DNA of 38,482 nucleotides, taken from contig PIYB01000004.1 in assembly GCA_003601835.1 (NCBI GenBank), positions 1 to 38,482 on the forward strand, in the 5' to 3' direction. The stretch comes from Candidatus Bathyarchaeota archaeon (GTDB lineage Archaea; Thermoproteota; Bathyarchaeia; Bathyarchaeales; DTEX01). Below the pieces are notes generated by a model. It searched no databases. It was not told the DNA's origin and saw only the letters and a program-made list of their open reading frames with translations. Positions 18,154 to 26,959 of this stretch are shown piece after piece (position 1 is the stretch's first letter; the number at the start of each line of letters is the position of its first letter). The position numbers and the translations under genes are program-made.

Positions 18154-18972
18154 TCAGATTTTCTCGAATTCTAAGCCGATATCCGCCAAGATTTCGAGCA
18201 ACCTAGCTTTGTGTGCTCCTTTTATGCCTTTCCAGTCCAGAACAGCGTTCTTCACGGGTTCCACGGTTTTGGCGACACATTGGCTGAGCATCTCAGCGTC
18301 CATCTTGTCCACCGCGTACTTCGGGATTATGTGTCCAAACGCCACTTCGGAACTCAGCACCTTTCTTGTGAACTTCATGTTGTAGTGTGGGCCGCCTATG
18401 CCTAAAACCGTTGGATAGGAATTCTCGGTGGATGCTGCTGCCATCGCTCCTCTCGCAACGGCTTCCGCAGCTTCAGAGTCTTTCCATTGCCGTGGGGAGC
18501 TGCCAAGTTCCACAAACATCGTTGGAACATCCAAAGAAGGTCCGTGATGGGTGCATTCATAACAGACCTCGTATTTGAGATTCATCTCTTCCTGAGCTTT
18601 TTTCATCGCCTTCAACGCTTCCTTCATGGCGCTTGCAGGGGACACGGAGACGGTTCTCGGGATGCCGCCCATTAACGCCTCGCCAAGATTTCCCGGGGTG
18701 TGAACTGATAAGGTGGGTTTTCCGCTTTCGCTTTTGTGTCTCGATATGAAGATTAGTAACTTTATGGGAGAAGGAAAAACAACGGACTGCGTGTTTATTG
18801 AGTCTCGTTCTATGAATAGGAGCATCGCTTTCTCTCGGTTGTTCAGTTGCCTCGAGAAAACAGGGTTCCCATCGAATTCTTCAGATGTTTTCTCAAACCC
18901 GTGTTCCGTCAACAGTTGATGAGCAATAGTCTTAGCCGCCTCGTCTTTCTTTGAAGCGACAAGCAGAATCGT
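18154..18972 (-). CDS. dtdA: D-aminoacyl-tRNA deacylase (archaeal DtdA); N-terminus extended 20 codons past the track start, to a proposed ACG
   Basis: 'HTPGNLGEA.MGGIPRTVSVSPASAMKEALKAM', 'YECTHHGPSLDVPTMFVELGSS', 'GIGGPHYNMKFT'. Upstream in-frame codons read TILLVASKKDEAAKTIAHQL, with GGAGG 7 nt before ACG. Confidence 0.88.
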   Translation of the reverse strand, partial: TILLVASKKDEAAKTIAHQLLTEHGFEKTSEEFDGNPVFSRQLNNREKAMLLFIERDSINTQSVVFPSPIKLLIFISRHKSESGKPTLSVHTPGNLGEALMGGIPRTVSVSPASAMKEALKAMKKAQEEMNLKYEVCYECTHHGPSLDVPTMFVELGSSPRQWKDSEAAEAVARGAMAAASTENSYPTVLGIGGPHYNMKFTRKVLSSEVAFGHIIPKYAVDKMDAEMLSQCVAKTVEPVKNAVLDWKGIKGAHKARLLEILADIGLEFEKI

Positions 18973-19165
18973 ATGGAATCCTCCTTTTTAACCAGAATAG
19001 CCGCCTTGCTGCTTTAAGGATATCCTTCTTTGGGAACTCGCTAAATCGGAATCTGCTTGTTCTCTATGCTGAGTGCCGCACTTTCATGTTTGAACTGAAA
19101 AACTACGGGTAAAACGTGCATCTATGTTTTGATCCTTTCTTGTCTCTTCGGTTTTCTTGAAAAAG

Positions 19166-19408
19166 TTAGGCTTCAGCTAAGGTTTCTGTGCTTCTTACCC
19201 CGTTAAGGTCGTTAATGAGGCTTGTCAGTTCTCTTAGCTGCTTGTAATCGTCTACCTCGACGAAAACCACAATGTCAAACCGTCCGTATGTGAAGTAAGC
19301 TTTCCGAACTCCTTTGATGTCCCGGACGGCGTTTAAGATTATGTCGGCTTTTGTTGGCACAACCTTCAACAACACACAAGCGTTAAGCAAATCTTTTCCT
19401 CCTTTCAC
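19166..19408 (-). CDS. Stand-alone Lrp/AsnC ligand-binding (RAM) domain protein
   Basis: 80 aa; 'ACVLLKVVPTKADIILNAVRDIKGVRKAYFTYGRFDIVVFVEVDD'; no HTH. Confidence 0.85.
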   Translation of the reverse strand: MKGGKDLLNACVLLKVVPTKADIILNAVRDIKGVRKAYFTYGRFDIVVFVEVDDYKQLRELTSLINDLNGVRSTETLAEA

Positions 19409-19638
19409 TGTTCAATCTCCACAAGGGTTTCGGTGAAAACTACACCGGTTAACCTTCCTATTCTCAGCACTTTTGACCCGAGCTCCGATATGTCAGAGGC
19501 TTCAACGTCAGTTACGACATCATATCTGCCCAGCACGGGGAAGACTCTCTGAACACCTTTAATCTGCCGTAACATCTTGACGACCTCTTCAAACTTTCCA
19601 TGCGAAGTTCTAATTAGAACGCAAGCTGAAACCAACAA
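19405..19638 (-). CDS. Stand-alone Lrp/AsnC ligand-binding (RAM) domain protein
   Basis: 77 aa; 'ACVLIRTSHGKFEEVVKMLRQIKGVQRVFPVLGRYDVVTDVEASD'; overlaps the downstream paralog by 4 nt. Confidence 0.85.
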   Translation of the reverse strand: MLVSACVLIRTSHGKFEEVVKMLRQIKGVQRVFPVLGRYDVVTDVEASDISELGSKVLRIGRLTGVVFTETLVEIEQ

Positions 19639-19731
19639 TCATCCCTCGACAGAATAATAGGTGTTCATAATCTTATAATTGTTGTCCATTGAACGCTAGA
19701 CAAAGAGGTGGATAAACCATAAATTGGGAAG

Positions 19732-19986
19732 GTGACGATTCTCGGGACGCTGTCAAAAACGATGAGGCTAAACGTTCTCGACATAGTAACCAAGGAGCTT
19801 GATGTTAAAGGTTTATACGCCTATTCTCCTGACTCTTTCACAAGAGCCTTCAACATAATCAAAGATCATAAGATTGATGTAAAGCCTTTGATAACGAATG
19901 TTCTTCCTCTAGAAGAGGTAAAAACAGGATTTGAAATGTTACATCAGAAGAAACACGGCGTATTTAAGATTCTGCTTAAACCGTGA
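19732..19986 (+). pseudogene. C-terminal remnant of a zinc-dependent (MDR family) alcohol/polyol dehydrogenase
   Basis: 'TILGTLSKTMRLNVLDIVTKELDVKGLYAYSPDSFTRAFNIIKDHKIDVKPLITNVLPLEEVKTGFEMLHQKKHGVFKILLKP' matches the C-terminal third of MDR dehydrogenases; in-frame TAA 4 codons upstream and no Zn/Rossmann portion. Confidence 0.7.
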
Positions 19987-20126
19987 ATTCACGCGGTTCA
20001 GCGAAGTCTTTCTGGGTGCTGATTCTTAGGAACGCTTATTCCACAGGTTTTTAGGCTGAAACGATATCTTTAAATAAATACAAGAGTCTTCGTAGTTAGT
20101 TAACCAAAAGGAGCATAGGCAACTGA

Positions 20127-20576
20127 ATGTCCACCGAATTTAGGCACATAGTCCGCCTGTTGGGCAGAGATCTGGACGGAACGAAAAAAGTAGCCTTCGC
20201 TCTAACCAACATAAAAGGCATCAATCTTAGGCTAGCGGATGCCATCCTAAAAAAGGCTAACATACCGCAAGAAAAACGGCTAGGCTTCCTATCGGAAGCG
20301 GAAGCAAGAAGAATAGAGGAAACTGTGATCAATCTTCAGAATCAGGATCTACCGGTTTGGCTTTTCAACCGCCGGAAGGACCCTGAAACAGGTGAAGATG
20401 TTCACCTCACAACCTCCGACTTAGACTTGCAGATCAAGGCAGACATCGAACGAATGAAGGCAATAAAGTCATGGCGAGGATACAGGCACGCCTACGGCCT
20501 TAAAGTTCGAGGTCAGAGAACCCGAACCACAGGCAGGAAAGGCAGGTCTGTTGGTGTAAGAAAGAGGCGGGGATGA
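20127..20576 (+). CDS. rps13: 30S ribosomal protein S13
   Basis: 'HIVRLLGRDLDGTKKVAFALTNIKGI', 'HAYGLKVRGQRTRTTGRKGRSVGV'. Confidence 0.97.
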   Translation: MSTEFRHIVRLLGRDLDGTKKVAFALTNIKGINLRLADAILKKANIPQEKRLGFLSEAEARRIEETVINLQNQDLPVWLFNRRKDPETGEDVHLTTSDLDLQIKADIERMKAIKSWRGYRHAYGLKVRGQRTRTTGRKGRSVGVRKRRG

Positions 20577-20580
20577 CCAG

Positions 20581-21129
20581 TTGGGTGATCCTAAGAAACA
20601 GAAAAAGAAATACGAAGCACCAAGGTTTCCTTGGAGATCCGACGTTCTCGAAAGCGAGCTTAGGTTGCTCGGCGAATATGGTTTAAGGAACAAAAGGGAA
20701 TTGTGGCGTCACAGGGCGATGCTTTCAAAATTCAGAGGTATGGCTCGTTCTCTTCTCAGCATGTCGACATCTGAAAGAGCGAAACTTGAATCTCAGCTTC
20801 TCGGACGGTTGAAACGTCTCGGAATCTTAACCGAGGACGCTGTTTTGGATAACGTTTTGGACCTTGGGATAGAATCAATTCTGGAACGTAGGCTTCAAAC
20901 CATTGTGTTCAGACAAGGCTTAGCGAAGACGATGTATCAGTCCCGCCAGCTAATTACACACGGGCACATAGCCATCGGGAACAGAAAGGTTTTCTCTCCC
21001 AGTTATCTCGTCCCCCGTAAGGAGGAGGACAAAATCACGTATACACCAACCAGCCCGCTTAACAATCCTGAACATCCACTGAGGGCGTCAATAGAAATAG
21101 AGGTCACCGGAGGAGAGCGAAGTGAGTAA
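20581..21129 (+). CDS. rps4: 30S ribosomal protein S4, TTG start
   Basis: '[43 protein letters not shown]', S4 domain '[24 protein letters not shown]'. Confidence 0.96.
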   Translation: MGDPKKQKKKYEAPRFPWRSDVLESELRLLGEYGLRNKRELWRHRAMLSKFRGMARSLLSMSTSERAKLESQLLGRLKRLGILTEDAVLDNVLDLGIESILERRLQTIVFRQGLAKTMYQSRQLITHGHIAIGNRKVFSPSYLVPRKEEDKITYTPTSPLNNPEHPLRASIEIEVTGGERSE

Positions 21130-21520
21130 GAAAGACGAAAAATGGGGCGTCGTGCACATTTACAGTTCATACAATAACACCATAGTTCACATAACAGACC
21201 TGTCAGGAGCAGAAACAATCGCCAGAGCCTGCGGAGGAATGTTCGTCAAGGCAGACAGGCTTGAATCATCCCCCTACGCTGCTATGAGAGCGGCTGCCCA
21301 CGCCGCTGCCATAGCTCAAGATAAAGGCATAACATCCATCCACATTAAAGTCCGTGCTCCAGGAGGGTCTGGTGCACGAACACCCGGCCCCGGCGCCCAA
21401 GCAGCAATCAGAGCGTTGGCAAGAGCGGGGTTCAAGGCTATAGGCCGCATTGAAGAGGTTACGCCGTTGCCTCATGACGGGACTAGGCGTAAAGGTGGAC
21501 ATAGAGGACGAAGAGTTTAA
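21122..21520 (+). CDS. rps11: 30S ribosomal protein S11
   Basis: '[33 protein letters not shown]', '[16 protein letters not shown]'. Confidence 0.97.
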   Translation: MSKKDEKWGVVHIYSSYNNTIVHITDLSGAETIARACGGMFVKADRLESSPYAAMRAAAHAAAIAQDKGITSIHIKVRAPGGSGARTPGPGAQAAIRALARAGFKAIGRIEEVTPLPHDGTRRKGGHRGRRV

Positions 21521-21588
21521 GTAACTCAGCCTACTGTTGGTAAGAGAAAAGTTGAATAAATGACGATTCTTGTTAAGAGGATTTGAAC

Positions 21589-22422
21589 ATGGATCTTCGT
21601 ATCCTTGAAAAGAACGAAAATTCGATGCGTTTCGTCGTAACCGGCATAAGTACTCCGTTAGCTAATACGCTTAGGCGGATAATTCTCGCCGAGGTTCCTT
21701 GCATGGCGATCGATGACGTTATAATGATTGAAAACTCGTCCGTTCTTCACGACGAGATATTAGCTCTTCGACTAGGGCTTATTCCGCTCAAGACGGATCT
21801 CGATGGGTATAACCTTCCAGAGGAATGTACTTGTAACAGTGAACTTGGATGTAACCTTTGCAGGGTAGTCTTAACTCTGGATGTTGAGGCAGTAGATGAA
21901 ACTAGAACGGTTTACTCAGAAGATTTGGTTTCAGAAGATCCCAACATCGTCCCTGTAAGCAGCAAGATCCCGATTGTTAAACTCGCTCCTGGCCAAAAAG
22001 TAAGGCTGGAGGCTTACGCGAAACTGGGCAGAGGGGTGGCTCACGCAAAATGGCAGCCGGTGTCCGCTTGCGCTTACAGGTATGTGCCAACAGTTGAGAT
22101 TGATAAAGATGTATGTGACAACTGCGGTGACTGCGTCGATGTGTGCCCCGTAGGGGTTCTAGAGAAGACGGAGGACGGCGTAAAGGTTGTAAACGAGTTT
22201 GAATGCACCCTATGCGAAGATTGTGTTGACGCGTGCAAAAAGAATCCTGCAGCCATCAAAGTGAGTGGAAACCGGGAAGCATTCGTCTTCTACATTGAAT
22301 CAACAGGAGCTTTACCTGTGGAACGCATAATAACTGAGGCTCTTGAAATCTACAAAAGCAAATTCAAAGAGTTTGCTAACCAGATTGCGGTGATCAGGAA
22401 TGGTTCGGAGAAGACAGACTAA
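21589..22422 (+). CDS. rpo3: DNA-directed RNA polymerase subunit D (Rpo3) with two ferredoxin-like 4Fe-4S motifs
   Basis: 'GISTPLANTLRRIILAEVPCMAIDDVIMIENSSVLHDEILALRLGLIPL'; insert with CDNCGDCVDVCP and CTLCEDCVDACK. Confidence 0.96.
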   Translation: MDLRILEKNENSMRFVVTGISTPLANTLRRIILAEVPCMAIDDVIMIENSSVLHDEILALRLGLIPLKTDLDGYNLPEECTCNSELGCNLCRVVLTLDVEAVDETRTVYSEDLVSEDPNIVPVSSKIPIVKLAPGQKVRLEAYAKLGRGVAHAKWQPVSACAYRYVPTVEIDKDVCDNCGDCVDVCPVGVLEKTEDGVKVVNEFECTLCEDCVDACKKNPAAIKVSGNREAFVFYIESTGALPVERIITEALEIYKSKFKEFANQIAVIRNGSEKTD

Positions 22423-22771
22423 GAGCACGAATCCTGATCTTGTAGGATTAATCCGCATGTTAAAGAAGAAATCTAATCAGAACCAGGCGCCGATATGGCG
22501 TGACGTAGCGGAAAGGCTGTGTAAACCTAAGAGAAGGCGTATCGCTGTTAATGTGAGCAGAATAACGCGCAATACAACGGAGAACGATAAGGTTGTGGTG
22601 CCGGGCAAAGTTTTAGGTGCAGGGATAATTAGGCATCCTGTAAACGTTGCTGCACTCGGTTTCTCGGACCAAGCGCGAAAGAAAATTGTTAAAGCTAAAG
22701 GAAAATGCATGACCATAGCTGAAATGGCTGAAGCAAACCCGAAAGGTACTGGTGTCAAGATAATTGGGTGA
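22400..22771 (+). CDS. rpl18e: 50S ribosomal protein L18e
   Basis: 'NPDLVGLIRMLKKKSNQNQAPIWRDVAERLCKPKRRRIAVNVSRI', 'VVVPGKVLGAGII'. Confidence 0.95.
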   Translation: MVRRRQTKSTNPDLVGLIRMLKKKSNQNQAPIWRDVAERLCKPKRRRIAVNVSRITRNTTENDKVVVPGKVLGAGIIRHPVNVAALGFSDQARKKIVKAKGKCMTIAEMAEANPKGTGVKIIG

Positions 22772-22778
22772 GAGCACA

Positions 22779-23219
22779 ATGAGCAAAACTGAAACCACGC
22801 AAGCCTCAGTGATTGACGCTAAAGATCTCGTCCTTGGAAGAATGGCGAGTGCCGTTGCAAAGAGACTGCTTAACGGCGAGAAAATAATTATAGTGAATGC
22901 TGAAAAAGCGGTGATCTCCGGGAAAAAGCTAAGCATAATTAAGAAACACAAAGAATTTCTTGAGGTTGGACACTTCAGGAAAGGCCCGTTACATCCTAGG
23001 AGACCTGATCGCATAGTGAAGAAGGTTGTTCGAGGTATGCTGCCACGTCGAAAACCCCGGGGAATAGAAGCCTTGAAAAGACTAAAAGTGTACATCGGTT
23101 TGCCTGAACAGTTCAAAGACGTGGAAAAAACGGTGATCCCTGAAGCGGACGCTACAGATTTAAGAGGCCCTTACATAAAGCTCTCAGAATTGGCCCAAAA
23201 CATTGGTTGGAAAGAATAG
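22779..23219 (+). CDS. rpl13: 50S ribosomal protein L13
   Basis: 'VIDAKDLVLGRMASAVAKRLLNGEKIIIVNAEKAVISG', 'RGMLPRRKPRGIEALKRLKVYIGLP'. Confidence 0.96.
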   Translation: MSKTETTQASVIDAKDLVLGRMASAVAKRLLNGEKIIIVNAEKAVISGKKLSIIKKHKEFLEVGHFRKGPLHPRRPDRIVKKVVRGMLPRRKPRGIEALKRLKVYIGLPEQFKDVEKTVIPEADATDLRGPYIKLSELAQNIGWKE

Positions 23220-23642
23220 GTGCGTGGCATGCCGGGTTCAAGAAAAGTCTTAGTTGTCAGCGGAAAAAGAAAAACGGCGATAGCGAGAGCAACGGTCAGG
23301 CATGGGGAAGGAAGAATCCGGATCAATAACATTCCCTTGGAGATATACGAGCCTGAGGTTGCCCGTGAGAAGATACGTGAACCGCTCTTGCAAGCAGGTG
23401 ACGATGTTTGGAGAAAGATCGATGTCAACATAAGGGTTTCCGGAGGAGGCTTCATGGGTCAAGCTGAAGCCAGCAGAATGGCGCTGGCGAAAGCTTTGCT
23501 GAAATGGACAAAAAGTTCTCATTTAAGATCGGTGTTCCTGAAATATGACCGTACTATGGTAGCTGGCGATCCTAGGCGGAAGGAATCGAAAAAGTTCGGT
23601 GGACCCGGTGCAAGGGCTAGAGATCAAAAAAGTTATCGATAG
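23220..23642 (+). CDS. rps9: 30S ribosomal protein S9
   Basis: '[29 protein letters not shown]', '[19 protein letters not shown]', '[22 protein letters not shown]'. Confidence 0.97.
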   Translation: MRGMPGSRKVLVVSGKRKTAIARATVRHGEGRIRINNIPLEIYEPEVAREKIREPLLQAGDDVWRKIDVNIRVSGGGFMGQAEASRMALAKALLKWTKSSHLRSVFLKYDRTMVAGDPRRKESKKFGGPGARARDQKSYR

Positions 23643-23687
23643 ACATGGTGAGCGTTTAAAGATCGAAAATGAAGGAAGGGAACGGAT

Positions 23688-23912
23688 ACGATTATACCCG
23701 TTAGATGCTTTACATGCGGCAAATTGATCGGTGACAAATGGGAAGAATTCGCAAAAAGAGTGAAAGCAGGAGAAGACGCCGGCAAAGTTTTGGACGATCT
23801 GGGCGTCAAAAGATACTGTTGCCGCCGCATGCTTTTGTCACATGTGGAAATAATAGATGAGATAGTACGATTCTATGAAAAAGGAACAATGGAAAAAGAA
23901 GATGTGATGTAA
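23688..23912 (+). CDS. rpo10: DNA-directed RNA polymerase subunit N (Rpo10); proposed ACG (or ATT) start, 12 codons upstream of the track start
   Basis: In-frame T(ACG)[58 protein letters not shown]: the full zinc-binding CxxC...CC core and the [11 protein letters not shown]-type N-terminus need a start upstream of TTG 23724. Confidence 0.93.
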   Translation, partial: TIIPVRCFTCGKLIGDKWEEFAKRVKAGEDAGKVLDDLGVKRYCCRRMLLSHVEIIDEIVRFYEKGTMEKEDVM

Positions 23913-23914
23913 AA

Positions 23915-25165
23915 ATGTCCGCGATAATAGAAGATGTTACAGCCCGCAAAATCCTTAACAGCAGAGGAAACCTAACAATAGAGGTTGACATAACAACAAT
24001 CAACGGGTTCGGAACTGCTTCCGCTCCAAGCGGAGCCAGCACTGGTAAAGCTGAAGCCGTACCGTTTCCCGACGGCGGCGTTGAAGGGGCTGTACGAAAA
24101 GTTGAGGAGCTGATTGCTCCGGAACTGATCGGGCTGTACGCTGACGAACAAAAAGAGATAGACACCTTGCTTCGAGAACTTGACGGAACAGAGAACTTCC
24201 AGAACATCGGAGGGAACACTGCCTACGCCGTTTCACTGGCAGCAGCAGACGCGGCGGCAAGCTCGTATGATCTGCCGTTGTTCCAATATTTAGGCGGAAC
24301 ACTGGCTTGTGAACTTCCGTTTCCTCTGGGCAACGTTGTTGGAGGAGGGAAACACGCCTTAGGAAAGTCCACTGATATCCAAGAGTTTCTTGTTCTCCCT
24401 GTTGGCGCACCGTCCTTCTCAGCTGCAGTGGAAGCCAACGCAATGATACACAGGCGGCTGAAGATCCTTCTAAAAAAGATTGATCCCGGTTTCACGGGTG
24501 GAAAAGGAGATGAAGGCGCTTGGGCGCCGAACGTTTCCAACGATCAAGCTTTAGAAGCTGTATCCACCGCGTGCAAGGAAGTCTCGGACGAGGTTGGTTT
24601 CGAGTGTAGGGCAGGTTTGGACGTAGCAGCATCATCACTGTGGAACCCTGAGAAACAGTGTTATGTTTATACGCGAGATGCCTTAACCCGAGATACAGGC
24701 GAACAGATAGACTACATTCTTGATCTTATCGAGAAATATGACCTTGTTTACGTTGAGGATCCTCTTCACGAGGATGATTTTGAAGGTTTCAAAGAGCTGA
24801 CTCAAAAGTCCCGTGACTGCCTGATCTGCGGTGACGACCTTTTCGTAACGAATGTTAAGCGTTTAAGCCAAGGCATAGAAAAGGGTTCGGGAAACGCCAT
24901 AATAATCAAGATGAACCAGGTTGGAACGTTGACGGAAACCTGGGAAGCTACACGTTTAGCTAAGGAAAACAATTATGTGCCCGTGGTTTCTCATAGATCC
25001 GGAGAGACTGCGGCTGTTCACATAGCTCATTTAGCAGTCGGATTTAAGGCTCCAATCATAAAGACTGGTGTTGTTGGAGGAGAACGTATAGCAAAGCTAA
25101 ATGAGCTCATACGCATCGAGGAAATTTTAGGCGACAAAGCCCAGATGGCAACGCTGAAAATCTGA
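23915..25165 (+). CDS. eno: Enolase
   Basis: 'ARKILNSRGNLTIEVDITT', 'GAWAPNVSNDQALEA', 'YVEDPLHEDDFEGF', 'IIIKMNQVGTLTETWEATRLAKENNYVPVVSHRSGET'. Confidence 0.97.
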   Translation: MSAIIEDVTARKILNSRGNLTIEVDITTINGFGTASAPSGASTGKAEAVPFPDGGVEGAVRKVEELIAPELIGLYADEQKEIDTLLRELDGTENFQNIGGNTAYAVSLAAADAAASSYDLPLFQYLGGTLACELPFPLGNVVGGGKHALGKSTDIQEFLVLPVGAPSFSAAVEANAMIHRRLKILLKKIDPGFTGGKGDEGAWAPNVSNDQALEAVSTACKEVSDEVGFECRAGLDVAASSLWNPEKQCYVYTRDALTRDTGEQIDYILDLIEKYDLVYVEDPLHEDDFEGFKELTQKSRDCLICGDDLFVTNVKRLSQGIEKGSGNAIIIKMNQVGTLTETWEATRLAKENNYVPVVSHRSGETAAVHIAHLAVGFKAPIIKTGVVGGERIAKLNELIRIEEILGDKAQMATLKI

Positions 25166-25177
25166 AGAGGGAAAAAC

Positions 25178-25825
25178 TTGTCGGAAGAAGTCGGTGAAGA
25201 AAGATCCGGTGCTGTGATGGAAGATCTGTTGCTGCCCCAAGATGTGTTGCTTTCGGCAGGAATCCACATCGGCACAAAAATAAAAACCAAAGACATGGAA
25301 TCGTTCATCTACCGTGTCAGAGGCGACGGTTTGTTCGTTTTGGACCTCAAGAAAACAGATGAACGCATAAGGATTGCAGCTAAGTTCCTAGCACGATTTG
25401 AGCCGTCAAAAATAGCGGTTGCCGCAGCCAGGTTATATGCTCGTGAACCAGTAACAAAGTTTTGTGAGGTTGTTGGGGCAACGCCGATAACTGGAAGGTT
25501 CATTCCCGGCATGATTTTGAACCCGCTTTACCCGAACAGAATTGAACCCGACGTGATGGTTGTCTCCGACCCAAGAGCTGATTTTCAAGCCGTAAAAGAA
25601 GCATCCAGCATGGGGATTCCGGTTGTGGCACTTTGCAGCACTGACAACGACTTCAGTAACATTGATCTGGTTATTCCTACAAACAACAAAGGTAGGCGAG
25701 CCTTAGCGATTGTGTACTGGCTTCTAGCGAGACAGGTTCTGCGTGAAAGAGGTGAACTTGCCCCCGACGCTGACTTGCCAGTCTCTATTGAAGACTTCGA
25801 GGTAAAACTGGTCGAGAAAACCTAA
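25178..25825 (+). CDS. rps2: 30S ribosomal protein S2, TTG start
   Basis: '[51 protein letters not shown]', '[12 protein letters not shown]'. Confidence 0.96.
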   Translation: MSEEVGEERSGAVMEDLLLPQDVLLSAGIHIGTKIKTKDMESFIYRVRGDGLFVLDLKKTDERIRIAAKFLARFEPSKIAVAAARLYAREPVTKFCEVVGATPITGRFIPGMILNPLYPNRIEPDVMVVSDPRADFQAVKEASSMGIPVVALCSTDNDFSNIDLVIPTNNKGRRALAIVYWLLARQVLRERGELAPDADLPVSIEDFEVKLVEKT

Positions 25826-25933
25826 CTTTCAGTAGTTTTCCTTTCTTCTCAGCAGCTTCCCGCATCCAGATCAAAGCGTTTTATAGTAAAGATCCAATAG
25901 ATCATCCTGTTGAACTAGAAAGCATTAGTTGCG

Positions 25934-26959
25934 ATGGTTCAATGTTCGGATGGCAAAGTCTTCGGAGGCAGCTGTTTGAAAACTCAAGCTAAGGCTTCGG
26001 CGCCAGCCAAGGTCATACTTTTAGGCGAACATTTTGTTGTTCACGGTGCGCCTGCCATAGTCTTAGCTATTGACAAAAGAGCTACAGCCCAAGCGCAACT
26101 CCGAAGGGACAAACAAATATTCATAAGCTCCAAAGCCATCTCTTCTTCAGGCTACTTCTCCAACGGAAAATTTCATGTTCAAGAAGGCGGAAAACAAGCA
26201 AAAACAAAACTTGAACCAATCTACAAACTCGCCAGAAACCTTCTAAACCTCTCAAAAAAGGATGTAGGAATAAACCTGAAAATCGACTCCTCAATTCCAG
26301 TAGCCGCAGGCTTGGGATCCTCAGCCGCCGTTGCAGTGGCTTCAGCTGCTTCGCTGAACCATCTTTTAGATGCTGGTCTAACGAAAGACGATATCTTCAC
26401 CATGGCTTTCGAAGCGGAAAAGATTATCCATGGGAACCCGTCAGGCGTCGATCCTGCGATATCCACGTACGGAGGCGTCATTCTGTACCGCAGAGGTGAG
26501 AAGATCCGGAAACTGGATGTCGCTGTTGATCTGCCCCTCGTGATCGGCGACACAAAAATCGAACGGTCAACCGGCAAGATGATTGCCCATGTAGGCGATT
26601 TGGTCAACCGTTACCCAGTGGTCAGCGACAAGATAATACAGGTGGGTGAAGCAGTTGTTAATCGAAGCATCCAAGCATTAGAACATTCAGACTTGGAAAC
26701 CTTAGGCGAGATGATGAACCTGAACCATGCGCTTCTTTGTGCGATAGGGGTTTCAAACGAACATCTTGACAGGCTTGTATATGCCGCGAGAAAAGCGGGA
26801 GCACTGGGCGCGAAGCTGACTGGGGCTGGAGGAGGCGGCTGCATGGTTGCGTTGGCTTACCCTGAGAATCTTGACGCCGTAGCAGAGGCCATAAACCAGT
26901 CAGGCGGCGAAGCTTTCATCACAGAAAAAACCGTGGAGGGCGTAAGAGTTGAATCTTAG
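25934..26959 (+). CDS. mvk: Mevalonate kinase (GHMP family)
   Basis: 'APAKVILLGEHFVVHGAPAIVLAID', 'SSIPVAAGLGSSAAVAVASAASL', 'KLTGAGGGGCMVAL'. Confidence 0.95.
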   Translation: MVQCSDGKVFGGSCLKTQAKASAPAKVILLGEHFVVHGAPAIVLAIDKRATAQAQLRRDKQIFISSKAISSSGYFSNGKFHVQEGGKQAKTKLEPIYKLARNLLNLSKKDVGINLKIDSSIPVAAGLGSSAAVAVASAASLNHLLDAGLTKDDIFTMAFEAEKIIHGNPSGVDPAISTYGGVILYRRGEKIRKLDVAVDLPLVIGDTKIERSTGKMIAHVGDLVNRYPVVSDKIIQVGEAVVNRSIQALEHSDLETLGEMMNLNHALLCAIGVSNEHLDRLVYAARKAGALGAKLTGAGGGGCMVALAYPENLDAVAEAINQSGGEAFITEKTVEGVRVES

